From assembly GCA_034770075.1 (NCBI GenBank), contig CM068387.1, positions 76,447,971 through 76,511,970 of the forward strand: a stretch of DNA of 64,000 bases. Reading direction: 5' to 3'. Within the stretch, counting starts at the first letter, position 1. Every line of letters begins with the position of its first letter. Positions 35,858 through 48,447 of this stretch are shown here, one piece after another. Below the pieces are notes generated by a model. That model had not been told where the DNA came from, did not search any database, and saw only the letters and a program-made list of their open reading frames with translations. This stretch comes from Aralia elata (lineage: Eukaryota; Streptophyta; Magnoliopsida; Apiales; Araliaceae). Both the position numbers and the translations under genes were made by a program.

Positions 35858-36841
35858 TATATTAATATACATTGTAAACCAATATGAATGTGCTCAAGGT
35901 AAATGAAGAAAAAAACAAAGAGCTATACCCTAAAGTGGTTTAATCAAATGGACAGCTAAGTTGCATACCTCACAGTGTGCAATATCATAGAAGGAACATG
36001 AGCCATCGTCATGAGCAAGAAGAACCGACTCTCCCTCAGATACAAACCATCCTCCTGTGGTTGTCTTATGGCCAATTTCATTTAACTGATAAATGCAACT
36101 GTCTTCAGATTCTTCTTCAATTAGCATTGCTGGCATGTTCTCTTGATCATCAAACTCATCAAGTGTTTCACTTGTTGTGAGCATAAGTTCATCAGTCCTT
36201 TTTTCATTGACAATGTTTGAAGACTCTTGAGAAGCTGAATTCTCCGCACCATCCATTTCTTGGACATCACAGTACTCCATTCCAACATTCTCATCCCTTC
36301 TGGTAACTTTGGATTGCTCCTCCCTCAGTGAAGCTAGAAACTCCAATGCAATGGTATTCCCATCAATGGGACTCAACAACTTCTTCAGTTTTGATTCACT
36401 TGTGGTTTCCGTAAATTTAGGCTCATGACTCTGAGAACTACTCTGCAGGCCTCCTATTGATGTTTTCAGTGATGTTCGGTCTCTGAGTAACCTATGATGA
36501 GGAAACAGTCTCGCTTCTAACTCCTCATTGTTCAACCCCTTAACGGAACTTTTTGTATGATCCGCTACATCCTTTTGACTCTTCTCCACTATATTGATCT
36601 GTTGATTGTCATCACCATTATGGTCGGGTACAACATCTACAACATTACCGATCACCTTCTCAATTCCCGATATCTTTCCTTGGATATCATTAAGTATCAC
36701 CTTTGATGCATCTGGATTATTCATCTCCAAAATCTCCTTACTCCTCTGAATATCAGATGCTATCCTCTTAACCGTTCCTTCCAAAAAGGCAAGCTTCTCG
36801 TGTAGTTTGCTTGGATACTTCTTCAAGGCACAGCCAGTCAC

Positions 36842-37120
36842 TGATGAAATATTGCAATTGAAATGACAGTAATATGATAGAAGACAAAGGATGGAAGGAT
36901 GGTGGAGTATTTTTCTACAACACACATATCATTTAGATTAACCAAATAGCCTATTTATAGGCAAACACATATTACTAATACATAATATAAAATAACCCAA
37001 AAGACTCCTAAATATAGCTAAACAAACTCCTACTATTAGGTAAGAAACCAATAGACACATAGGACTATTAAAGGACTTTAGGAATGCCAAAGAGTTCTAG
37101 GAATTTCAAGAGACTCAACA
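36842..37120 (-). repeat. copia 3' LTR
   Basis: 279 bp and identical to the other LTR except for one base at 37003. It contains a minus-strand TATA box (CTATAAATA) near 36950. Confidence 0.93.
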
Positions 37121-37160
37121 ATCCCTTCCTTAAACTGATGTTCCATACATAACATTCAGT

Positions 37161-40100
37161 TTAATAAGAGTCAAACTTTGAAACGCCATCCTTCATGCAA
37201 ATTGAATCATTTGAAGTGCAAACACCAAGTAACTTCCTGAACTTCTGAAATGCAGGAACTTTGAGAGGCTTTGTTAAAATGTCAGCAATCTGATCTTCAC
37301 TTCTGCAGTAAATAAGATTAATGACTCCATCATTCGTGAGATCCCTCAAAAAATGATACTTCACATCTATATGCTTGCTTCGACCATGTAAAACAGGATT
37401 TTTTGAAAGCTTTATTGCTGAACTGTTGTCACTTAATCTGAGTAGGTCCATCCTCTTTCCAATGCAGTTCTTTAAGAATTTTCTTTAGCCAAATAGCTTG
37501 ACAAGCACAAGCGGTTGCAGCAACAAATTCAGCTTCAATGGTTGATAATGTAACAATAGGTTGCTTCTTCGATGACCATGAAACAGCTCCTGTCCCCATC
37601 ATGAAAACATACCCAGATGTGCTTTTTGATCATCTGAATTCCTGCATAATCACTATCCGTAAAGCCAAACAAATCTGACTTTTCTCCCTTCTTGTAAAAC
37701 AATCCAAAACTCCTTAGTACCTTGTAAGTATCGAAAAATTCTTTTTGCAGCCAAGAGATGAATCTCTGTAGGACACACCATGTACCTGACTAATCACACT
37801 TACAGCATGCATGATATCAGGTCTTGTTGCCGTTAAATACATTAAACTCCCCACTATCTGTTTGTAAAGAGTGTCGTCAACCTTCTTTCCTCCATTATCT
37901 TTGTTTAGCTTTAAACCAAACTCAGATGGTGTATTTACAGGATTACAATCCTTCATCTGAAACCTGTCCAAAATTTCTCGCACATACTTCTTTTGAGAAA
38001 TAAAAATTCCATCAGACGATTGCACCACTTCAATCCCAAGAAAGTAATGCATCAAGCCAAGATCGGACATCTCAAATTCAGCCATCATGGATTTCTTAAA
38101 ACTTTCAAACATGGTTGAATTTCCAGTATAGATTAAATCATCTACATATAAAACTAACAATGAGCATTTTTCCTCCATCTTCAATCCTTATAAAAAAGTG
38201 TATGTTCATAAGGACATTTTGAAATCCTTCCTTCAAAAAATAAGTTTCTATACGATTATACCAAGCCCGTGGAGCTTGTTTTAATCCATATAGAGCCTTC
38301 TTTAACTTATACACTTTATGCTCATTGCCAATTTTCACATAACCAGGAGGTTGATCAATAAATATCTCTTCTTTCAAATCTCCATGCAGGAAAGCTGATT
38401 TTACGTCCAACTGGAAAATAGGCCATGAGTTTTGAGCTGCCAATGCAATCACCAATCTGATTGTGTCATGCCTTGCAACTAGAGCAAAGACTTCTTTATA
38501 ATCAACACCAAACTCATGTTTGTAGCCCTTAGCCACCAAGCGTGCCTTGTGCTTGTCAACTTCTCCATTCTCCTTCAGCTTTGTCTTGTAAACCCACTTT
38601 ACACCAATTGTTTTCTGCCCTTTGGGAAGATCACAAAGCTCCCAAGTATCATTTCTTTTTATGGCTGTAATTTCTGCATCCATAGACTTTCTCCATTTTT
38701 GATTCTTTGACAGCCACTTCGAAAATGGTAGGATCACAATCTGAAAATAGAGCAAAATGTGTAAGTGGATCATCACCTTGGTCAACTCCAGTTACCTCAT
38801 AATCAGTCATCCATGTTTGTCTTCTTCTAACACGTTGAGGCCTTTGTGATTCAGCTGTAAGTGGGCTTTGATCTGCTACTGGAACATTTTGAGTGGGACC
38901 ATGTTCTTGCTCATTTCCACAGGCTCCTGCCCTTTCTCATCCAATCATCAAAATCTGCTGGAAATATTTTGTTGAACACCATTTTCATTCCATGACCAGG
39001 TACTTTTTTCATCAAAAACCACATCACGGCTGATAACTATTTTCATGGTGCTAGGATTGTATAGCTTATAAGCTTTGGACTTATCACTAACACCAAGAAA
39101 AATGCATTTTTCTCCCTTGTCATCTAGTTTCCTCTTCACATCTAGAATATGAGCATAGGCAATACACCCAAAAATTCGGAAATGATCTACAGCAGGTTTC
39201 CTTCCGCTCCATGCTTCTTCCGGTGTCATATTTTGAACAGCATAAGTGGGACTTCTGTTCAAAATATAAATACTCCAATTAACAGCTTCAGGCCAGAAGG
39301 TTTTTGGAATGCCGCTCATATTTAAAAGGCTTCGCACCATATTCATAATAGTACGATTTTTCCTTTCGCACACTCCGTTTTGTTGGGGTGTGTAGGCTGC
39401 TGTAAGTTGCCTCTTGATTCCATGAACCTCACACAGAAATTTGTAAATTCATGTGAGTTATACTCTCCACACGATCAGTACGAAGAACTTTGATGGGACT
39501 GCAACTTCTTTCTCAACGAGCACTTTATAGCTTTTAAAGGCTCCAAAAGCTTCAGATTTTCTTGCAAAAAATAAACCCATGTTTTACGACTATAATCCAT
39601 CAATGAAGGTAATTATGTATCTTTTACCTCCATTAGATTGTGGTGTTATTGGCCCGCAAATATCGGAATGAACAATTTCCAATGTCTTCTTCGCTCTACA
39701 AGATTTTCCTTGTGGAAACGGATTGCAGTGTTGTTTGCTAACGACACACTGTTCACAAACTTGAGAAGAAGCTGTAATTTGAGGAAGACCTGTCACCATG
39801 TGTTCTTCTGTTTGTAGTGTTTTTAATCCAACCAAAATTCAGATGCCCATAGCGGAAGTGCCATAGCCATGCTTCATCCTTCACTTTCGTTGAGAAACAT
39901 GAATGAGTGGTGTTGCGGAGATAAAGCGGGAACATACGATTTGCTGTCATGTTAACTTGAGCAATTAAGCCCAACTTTGCATCTTGAATCTGACATACTC
40001 CATCTTTGATAGAAATCTCGTATTACTTTTCTTGCAACTGACCCACACTAAGCAAGTTGGTCTTTAAATCTGGCACAAAAAGAACATTAGCAATAGTGTG

Positions 40101-41263
40101 GGTGGTATTTCCTTTAGTTTGAATTGTTACCTTTCCTTTTCCCATAACTGAAACCGTGGAATTGTAACCGACCTTAACAGAGCTGCGGAAAGATTCATTC
40201 AAGTCAGTTAATGCATCCTTATCTCCACACATGTGATTGCTGCAGCCAGTGTCTAAATACCACATGTTTTGTTGAGTTTCTTCCTTCACGTGGACACGCC
40301 ATCAAAAGGACACTTCTTCTTTTTCTGCAAAAATTAGTTTTTTCTCCACTTTGTCTATTCAAAACAGTTTCCACATTCTGACTTATAATGACCATACCTA
40401 TGACATCTGTAACATTCAACATTAGACTTGTCTGCTGACTTTAGTCTATAAGTTGTTGAGTGGTAGCCGCCCACGACCCCTTGCCTCTTCCTTGAAATTT
40501 GACTTTCTTGATGCTGATGATTTTGTTGATTCCAACGATTATTGTTGAATCGTCCCCCTCTACCTCGATCATTGCCTCTACCTCGTCCTCTATGAGCTCC
40601 ACTAGGTGTAAAGTTATTATTTGATGAAGCCTTCAATGCTTGTTCTTCTTTCTCCTGCTGGTTAATTTTTTTCTCATGAACCAATAAAGAACTTTATAAC
40701 TCATCAATGGAAAGTTTATCAACATCATTAGCTTCTTCTATAGAACAGACAACAAAATTAAATTTTGGTGTTAAGGATCGAAGAATCTTCTCAATAATGG
40801 TTACATCCTCTGTCTTGTCGCCATGGATTCGCATTTGATTAACGATTGTCATCGTTCTTGAAAAATAGTCTGTAACTGACTCTCCTGATTTCATTCGAAG
40901 CATTTCGACTCCGAACGAAGTGCTTGAAATTGCTGCCTCTTAGCCCTTGTTGTACCTTGATACTTCTTTTTCATGGAATCCCAAATATCCTTGGAACTGT
41001 CTTTGCTAAGAATTATTTCCAAGATGGGACGATCAATGGCCTAAAAAAAGTTAATTTTTTGCCTTCAAATCTTTTAGCTTTCTCCCTTCGAACTCTGCTT
41101 TTTGGACATCTGTTGCATCTTTTTCTGGTTGTCCAATTCCAGATTCAACAATTGGCAAATATTCTTTTGACCGCAGAAAATTCTCCATTAGCATACTCCA
41201 ATGGTCATAGTGACCATCAAAGCGTGGGATCGCCGCTTGCACAAAATTAGAATCTGAAGCCAT
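37161..41263 (-). pseudogene. copia gag-pol, all domains present but frameshifted
   Basis: Domains in order on minus: Gag from 41263 (MASDSNFVQAAIPRFDGHYD); zinc knuckle CYRCHRYGHYKSEC (about 40390); protease with WYLDTGCSNHMCG (about 40260); GAG-pre-integrase WLWHFRYGHLNFG (about 39860); integrase with CEQCVVSKQHC, HSDICGP and CERKNRT (39800-39370); reverse transcriptase with LDVKSAFLHGDL (about 38400) and the catalytic LYVDDL (about 38150); RNase H with HIDVKYHFLRD and DILTKPL (37451-37161). The order protease-integrase-RT-RNase H is diagnostic of Ty1-copia. The frame is broken in several places: near 41045, near 40920, around 40680-40690, between the protease and integrase, and around 38170. 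The copy cannot make the full polyprotein. Confidence 0.9.
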
Positions 41264-41387
41264 TGTTTCACTACTTCTACAGAAGTAAGGAAAAACAAAA
41301 ACAGGTGAGAAAATAAAGCTGCTGCTATTGTGGTCTGTTTAAGAACTTTCGCACTATTTTGGAACTCACACTTTTCTCTCCTATTTC

Positions 41388-41401
41388 TAGCTCTGATGCC
41401 A
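41388..41401 (-). promoter_or_regulatory. copia primer-binding site
   Basis: TGGCATCAGAGC on minus, next to the LTR, differs at one position from TGGTATCAGAGC, the complement of initiator-methionine tRNA used by many plant copia elements. Confidence 0.75.
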
Positions 41402-41402
41402 C

Positions 41403-41681
41403 TGATGAAATATTGCAATTGAAATGACAGTAATATGATAGAAGACAAAGGATGGAAGGATGGTGGAGTATTTTTCTACAACACACATATCATTTAGATT
41501 AACCAAATAGCCTATTTATAGGCAAACACATATTACTAATACATAATATAAAATAACCCAAAAAACTCCTAAATATAGCTAAACAAACTCCTACTATTAG
41601 GTAAGAAACCAATAGACACATAGGACTATTAAAGGACTTTAGGAATGCCAAAGAGTTCTAGGAATTTCAAGAGACTCAACA
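41403..41681 (-). repeat. copia 5' LTR
   Basis: 279 bp. On minus it is followed directly by the primer-binding site. Confidence 0.93.
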
Positions 41682-42656
41682 GTCACACCACCTTCTTCAC
41701 TTGCACTATTCTCTTTTGAAATTTCTAAACCACTTGATCTATTCAAAGAATTTCTCCTAAATTCTTTTGCTCCTAAATTGATACCATTCACACTCTTTTC
41801 AGCTGCTTCATTAGACCTTAAACAAATACCAGGCCTCTCCTTGGATTCCTCAAAACTCGAGCACCATCCGAAACCGTGTTACAACAATCCAAATTATTTA
41901 TTGAATTACAACTTTCTGAGCATGATTTTGTTGAATTTGTACTTAAATCAACTTCCCCATTACAATAATCTAGAACCCTAATCCTAGAATCTTCTCTTTC
42001 CTTGGGTTTGGATTCCAAATCTTTACAAAGATCACTACTTTCCTCCAATTCCACAACATTTCTAACCAAATATTTTGATTCCTTTAAACCCCTGATCCCA
42101 ATTTCAAGTTTTTCATTTGCTTTCACATTCAAATCCCTAAAAGCACCCTTCTTTTCCGGAACTCTCTCCAAACCTCTAATCCCAGTCTCACATTTTGAAT
42201 CTCTAAAAGCAGCCTTATTTTCTTGTACCCTCTCCGAAACCCTAGGCCGATCAGACTCAGAAACCTTAGAAATCCTAGTTTTAGACAAATCTGATAAATC
42301 CCTATTGAATTCAAAAGGACTAGAGCTTCTACCTCTCGGCACTGATGACGTGGACCGTCGCAGAAGCGTCGCCAAATCACCGCCTGCGCAAGCTGAGCCC
42401 TTGTCGATACGCGGCATTGGCCGAATCACCGGCTTTGCAGCTGCGCCGCCCGGATCCTGGAAGCGGGTCTCGAGTTCTCTTTTCCGGCGGACCTTTTAAG
42501 AGATTCTCCGCGGCCGGTACTGATAAATCTTTCCGAAACTGGGGTTAGGACTTTAAAGCGTTCTTCTGCCGTGGCTGTGACGGCTGCCTTGACTACTCCC
42601 CCTCCGCCGCCGGCGACACCGCGTTCCTTTATCCGGCGAACTGATGAAGTAGACAT

Positions 42657-43208
42657 TTTTGTAGATGTGTGTAGGATAAATAATTCTTGGTTCTGTATAT
42701 AAAATAGTTTAGTTTAGGATAAAGGATTTATAGAGTATGGACAAATGGATTATAGAAAGGCAGCTCTGATTTTGGGCCTGTGGTTTTGTTTTTGGTATGA
42801 AGAGGAGCGGAGTGAGATTGGGAGGGAAATGAATTTGAGATTTTGATTCTCCAAATTTTTTAAGTCCCGCGTATTCCTGCCTTTTTTTCCGACCTTATTC
42901 GGTAGATGCTATTGCCACAGAAAAAATATGCGTCGCTAAAGTGTTAAATATTGTTATAATAATAATAGAATTGACATTAAATATATATTTGTTTGAATAA
43001 TATTATTTTTTTACTTTGACAATATTAACAATTTTAAAAAAAAATTAATTTTCTCCTTTAATGCATTAAATTCCCTTGCCCAATCCTATGAATTAAAACT
43101 ACACGATCTATGATCACACTCTCAACAGCTTATGAATTTGTACACGTTTGCAATTATAATATGATTATAATTCAATTTTTCTATTTTCTTTTTGAAAAAA
43201 ATATTTAT
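42657..43208. other. Upstream region of the disrupted At4g14310-like gene
   Basis: Promoter and 5' leader of the minus-strand gene would lie at 42657-42900. No specific element was recognised; the rest is AT-rich. Confidence 0.35.
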
Positions 43209-43464
43209 CACTTCGTCCCAAATTAATTGCATTTCTAGGACTTTTTAAAGTCAAATTGACTATTTTTAAAATTAATTTTTTTACTATTTTTGCTAACATA
43301 TAGGTGAAGATATTATAACCAAAAGAAAGTATATACAATTTATTACTAATTTTAATTTTTATAATTTTAGAAATATATTTATATATGCTTAATTATTAAT
43401 TTTAAAAATAGTCAATTTGACTTAAAAAAGTCCTAGAAAAGCAATTAATTTGGGACGGAGGGAG
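43209..43464. repeat. Stowaway-type MITE, copy B
   Basis: Nearly identical to copy A at 31704-31961, including the interior TGCTAACATATAGGT region. The left end is slightly decayed (CACTTCGTCCCA) while the right end keeps GGGACGGAGGGAG before TA. Confidence 0.9.
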
Positions 43465-45021
43465 TACTTTCTATAAGCTAGAATAAACTATACGAAGCAA
43501 TCAAGCAATTACACAATCTGGCACTGAATAAACATATGAATTTGTATTGATTATATACTTTGAAGTCTATTATTTGATACTAATATACTACACACAACAA
43601 TTACATAATTTGGCACTTGTTAGATGGATTCAAGTCTATTATTTGATACTAATAAACTATGGGAAGCAATTACATAATAAAGCTTGTTCGATACTAACTT
43701 ATAAGTTGATCAAATCAATTTATAAGTTATTTTTTACTGTCGAAATATTTGGGGTTGATTTATTTTTTGACTTATAAGTCATTTTTAATAAGTAACAAAT
43801 TCTGACTTATTAAAAAATAATTTATAAGTTATTTTAAAATAAGTAAGTTTGACCAAATATAAAGACTATTTTGCCTTTATTTTAACGGTGCATGCATCTT
43901 ATTTTAACTTATAAGTCATTTTAACAAAACACTTTCATATTTTATTTTAACTTAATTTATAACTTATAAGTCAAAAGGGTGTCAAACACTTTTATTTATA
44001 TGTTACCACTCAATACTTATAAGTCATTTTAAGTTTGAACTTATAAGTTATTTTAAAATAAGTCATCTCCAAACTGGTTAATAATTTTGCACTAATCAGA
44101 TGCATTGAGGTTCCTTTCAAAAAATACTTACCAACCAAGTGAGTATCTAAAAATAATTATTTTATAAATATATCTTTTATTTTAGAATGATAAGAATCTT
44201 AATTACTCTCTTTATTCCACAACAATTGTCTAATGTTTTCCTAGTCAATTTTCAAAAACTTAAAATTTTAAACTAATATGAATTGATTTGATACTCATAA
44301 ATACAATAGTTAATATTATAAAATATTTAAAGAATATTAATAAATACGAAATTACTATTATTTTAAAATTCAAATAAATTCAAATTACAACTTTCCATAA
44401 ATTATTGTAGTTGTATGCCTTGTAATAAAATTTTAGTTATTATATTAAAATAAATAAGTAATATCAAAATAATAATTATATTATCTTAATAATAAGTGTC
44501 ATTGAAATTATAAAATATTATTAAAAAATATAAAAATATTAATAAATACATATTTATTTCGATAACATAAATATTATTATTATTTATGATAATAATATAA
44601 AAAGCAATACTTTAAGGGTCCTTTTAGCATGCGCCCTAAAGTCACATGTTAAGCACACAAATATTTTTTTAAACTGTGTAAATATTCTCTTGATTTCTGT
44701 ATTTACACACAGTTCAAGAGAATATTGACACGTGTTAATAAATTCCGTACTTTAAATATTAGTATAGGATTATCAACACTTTTTATTTGAGCATATCTCC
44801 ACCGTACAAGTTCGCCCGGAACTTTTCTTCCCACGTATCGTGGTGTAGTCTAGAGTTTGCAGGGTCCCAATCTCTACAAACTTCCGGTGGATTCTGCACA
44901 AATTCACCACCACCCAATCAGCAGCTAGAAACTAGCTCTCTCCTCTTTCTACTTTCTTTTCTTTTCTCCTCCCATTTTTCTTTACGGATTTTAGCAGTTT
45001 CTGCAAAAACACACAGTAGCC
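43465..45021. other. Intergenic region and FBN4 promoter
   Basis: Contains a decayed TTATAAGT-rich MITE relative (about 43680-44085) and AT-rich sequence. The pyrimidine-rich 44790-45021 probably includes the FBN4 5' UTR. No other gene was seen. Confidence 0.4.
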
Positions 45022-48000
45022 ATGGTTTCTCTACTTCAGCCCGCAATTCCTCTCTCTCACTATAATTCTCAGTCTTCACAATCACCATCTTCATCATCAT
45101 ATTCTACTTTTACTGTCCAATGTTCTCTTCCCAAAATCCCAACTACTCAAAATCTCCATTTTCGAGTGATTCCCAAAAGGGTGTTTTTCTATCCGAAGAA
45201 GGGAAACATTTGCCGATCGACTCTTGATGAGGTTTCAGTTGTTGAACCACCTCCGCCAGCGCCTAAGGTCAAAGAAGAGTCGAATGCTGAGCTCAAGTCT
45301 TTGAAGATCAAATTGCTGGTACGGATTCTATTTTAAATTCGGTATTAATTGATTGTCATTAGGTGTTTGGTAAAGTGCTTATTTGAATATGCAAAAGAGT
45401 GTACATTTCTTCAAATGGTTGGTTCTTGTTAGTTGTTCCATTGCTTTATTTTTGTTATATGTCCTTCTGGCTGATTGTTTTATTTAATTTTGTCCAGATA
45501 ATTAGACAATTTTTAAATGAATCTAATTGCCTCAACAACTTATGCTTAGTCAAGTGTTATCAGAATTATACTTTTGCAAGGAATTGAATCCAATTGGTGC
45601 TTTTGGGAATATTTCATGCCTTAAATTTCTGCTTTTATTTACTTGTGGAGATCATCTTCACATCCCCTTAAAGTCAACAACTCTTTACACACAAGAAGAA
45701 CCTTTGAAATTGTTAACAGTTTCTATGCCATTATATGCATTTTTGAAATTGTATGCTGGTGCAAATCTTCAATCTTGTTGACATTGGCCTGTGTTCATAT
45801 AAAAACCCAAAAATGAATATATAAAAGATGATACAAATAACCATGCAATTGCAAAGTTTGCAGAGTGTTGTTTCTGGGCTAAATAAAGGTCTTGCTGCAA
45901 GTGAAGATGATCTACAAAAGGCAGATTCTGCTGCAAAGGAGATTGAAGCTGTTGGAGGACCTGTAGATCTCTCAGTTGATCTTGACAAACTGCAAGGAAG
46001 ATGGAAACTGATATACAGCAGCGCATTCTCATCTCGTACTCTAGGTGGGAGTCGTCCTGGGCCTCCCACCGGAAGGCTGCTCCCTATAACTCTTGGTCAG
46101 GTATGCGTGAAATACTTGCTTTATCATTTCATTTTGGACTTTCAAAATTTACTTTCATCCATTGCTTGTTTATTCTTTTTTAATTAAGTAACCGAAAAGG
46201 GGATATAGCCCCCGGCCCCCCACACATAGGGAATATACAAAAGCAAATAATAAATAAGTTAAAACATGCTAACTACAAAAGTACAGCCCCAAAAATATAT
46301 ATCATAACAGTCCTCTATCAGAACATCTCTAACGCACACCACTTCTCCAAACATACTGTGTAGACAATCTAAAACTAAGCAATAGGTGGGGAAGTCTTAG
46401 TCTTCCAAGGGAAGTTGATTGATATAACTATCAAACCTCAAACCTGTCCTTTGGCTGCATTTTCCATTTTCAGAAATCACTCAGCCAACAGAGTAAGGTC
46501 GCAATTTTTGGATTTGTTCCGCATAGAGGACAAGAATGCCCTCTCCCCAAACCCTTACTCTGTCCTGAATCAATTCCACACTCTTGAAGGCAAACATTGA
46601 ACCTTCATAGACAGTCATCCCCAAGGATCCCTGTAATTACTGCTATATCTGTGTCCTCTATATGCCTGTCCTATACTCTCTGAACACTTGTGACCATTCC
46701 CCAAATATGCGCTGATTAAAAGTCGTCAGTATATGCAAATACATCACCAGGCTTTCCTTGCCTATGAAGCTTGCTCCAGTCTATTCTCCACTGTAGTGGG
46801 AATTAGGTAAAGAGACATGGGAAAACTACAAAGAGTACTCTTGAGAAGTTATTGCCTCTTTCAACCTGCCAAGTGACTGTGGATTCTGGAACCTTGATCA
46901 ACACTTACCTCCCCGCAAAACAGTTGAAGAAACTGCAAGGCTCTACACCTTCCTTACCACTACGGATCAGTTTTTGGGAAAATGACACATGGGATGCCAG
47001 TGAAGAATAGTCTCCACCTCTACCAACTTCAAAACCATGCACAGCACGACTAACTACAGTGTGAATGACAATATCCTACTCAAGGACTGCATTAAATGGA
47101 TGAGGAAAGAAGAGAGAATCTCAATGATTCAAATCCCTCAAATTGCATCAAATTCTTTGATGAGTGCCAGTAACCAAAATTGAGATCTGGCAATAGTAAC
47201 AGGTAACAAGTAATCTATTCCCTCCATTTGGCTCCGATTCATTTTCTCCAGGGACAGGAGCAAAAATCTCCAGATAACATAATCATGAATGTTCATGAGT
47301 TGTCGTTTGCAGACAACTCTTTCCTCCTCAAAATTTAAGCAGTGCTCGTAATATGAAATGGTCTAGATTTGTCCAGCAATATGTATTCCTGTTTATGGAC
47401 TAACTTGTTTGAAAACTTTGCTTTAGTATTTCTACTGAAAATTAAGGTTAGCTTGTATAGGTAACATAACCATGGTTTAAAGTAGTTAAATGCATCGTCT
47501 TCATTCATGAGCTTGTACCAGATGTGGTCATCTTCTTATTTATTTTAAAACTTTCAAGTCATATGATAGGATATTGATAGCATTCTTTTAAATTTGGGTT
47601 CAGGTATTTCAACGCATTGACATATTAAGCAAAGACTTTGACAACATAGTGGAGCTTGAGCTAGGGGCTCCATGGCCTCTTCCACCTGTTGAAGTGACTG
47701 CCACATTAGCCCACAAATTCGAACTCATAGGTTTGTTCTTTCAATTTTCATAGTTCAATTTTATAATTCTAATAGATTAGATTTCATATTTGGCTGAAAA
47801 CACCATATCGATTGTTGTATAAGAGCTGCTTTATTTTTATTTTTATTTCATGAATAGGATCTTCCGTGGTTAAGATAACTTTTGAGAAAACAACAGTAAA
47901 GACGTCTGGAAACTTATCACAGTTACCTCCCCTGGAGATACCTCAGCTACCGGAAGCATTAAGGCCATCAACTAATAGAGGAAGTGGTGAATTTGAAGTT

Positions 48001-48072
48001 ACTTACCTCGACTCTGATATTCGAATCACCAGGGGAGACAGAGGCGAGCTAAGAGTTTTCGTGATCTCATGA
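45022..48072 (+). CDS. FBN4: Plastid-lipid-associated protein / fibrillin 4 (FBN4, PAP6)
   Basis: Four exons: 45022-45318, 45864-46100, 47604-47730 and 47858-48072, giving 291 residues with GT..AG junctions. Fibrillins are chloroplast lipid-associated proteins. FBN4 is found in plastoglobules and the photosystem II antenna and affects plastoquinone content and stress tolerance. The first 60 or so residues are Ser-rich with few acidic residues, as expected of a chloroplast transit peptide. The PAP/fibrillin domain follows: LLSVVSGLNKGLAAS, DKLQGRWKLIYSSAFSSR, GSRPGPPTGRLLPITLGQVF, KDFDNIVELELGAPWP, VKITFEKTTVKTSGNLSQ and the end RITRGDRGELRVFVIS. These match Arabidopsis FIB4 (At3g23400) closely. 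Intron 2 (46101-47603) is enlarged by a repeat insertion. The frame is intact. Confidence 0.96.
46187..47400 (-). repeat. Probable retroelement insertion in FBN4 intron 2 (LINE-like tail)
   Basis: Read on minus, the block ends GGGGGCTATATCCCCTTTTC followed by GGTTACTTAATTAAAAAAG. A short A-rich run after such a sequence resembles the 3' end of plant LINEs. Composition changes sharply at 46187. The 5' boundary is uncertain, and no reverse-transcriptase motif was recognised, so it may be a 5'-truncated or non-autonomous copy. Confidence 0.35.
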
Positions 48073-48447
48073 ACTCGATTAACTGCAATTTCCTTCAAAA
48101 TTGTTCTTTATTACTAAATTTTCTCCACCACCTCCCTCCTTGTATAGAGAGACACTACACTATACTTTGTGTGCATTGAAGGCGGACCGTTGCATGATTG
48201 TATTTAATGTCTACAGACTGTAAAAAGCTCGATTATTATATTTCATGCAAATTTACTTATTTTGAAAAGAACATCAAAATGGAAATGATGGTTCACAGAT
48301 TACAAATTACAAATTCAGAGGATATTATAGTTGAAACCTTTTTTTCTCATTAAACATAAAATAAAATAAAAAGATGGTCTAAATTGAAGTTCTTATAATG
48401 ATCTTAATTTTTTTTTTAAAAGAATACAAATTAGGACAAAAATAATA

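Larger units (their letters stand above)
36842..41681 (-). mobile_element. Young full-length Ty1-copia retrotransposon inserted in an exon
   Basis: Two 279-bp LTRs (36842-37120 and 41403-41681) differ at a single base (37003 against its partner). They are flanked by the target duplication GTCAC (36837-36841 and 41682-41686). On minus the element starts TGTTGAGTCTC and ends TTTCATCA. The primer site TGGCATCAGAGC next to the 5' LTR is one base off the initiator-methionine tRNA site used by many copia elements. A purine tract AAGGAAGGGAT precedes the 3' LTR. It lies in exon 1 of the At4g14310-like gene, in the same orientation as that gene. Confidence 0.96.
34200..42656 (-). pseudogene. At4g14310-like (KIN14B-interacting, WD40-type) gene, disrupted
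   Basis: Exons on minus: exon 1 from ATG 42656 to 41682, interrupted by a copia element, resuming 36841-35969; exon 2 35686-35073; exon 3 34727 to the stop at 34200. The N-terminal part is basic, Ser/Arg-rich and disordered. The middle is a predicted helix (LHEKLAFLEGTVKRIASDIQ). The C-terminal part is WD40-like (KVVVAETENISLWDVSSL, VKLYDIRDGEHIMKWEV) and ends LLISRDRPALCRYLS. This order matches Arabidopsis At4g14310, described as a kinesin KIN14B interactor. Besides the insertion, three places need a one-base shift to stay in frame: about 42434-42439, 41850-41856 and 34472-34482. The nearby FAO, FBN4 and KIN10A frames are clean. It is a disrupted allele or pseudogene, unless local base errors explain the shifts. 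Confidence 0.8.
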
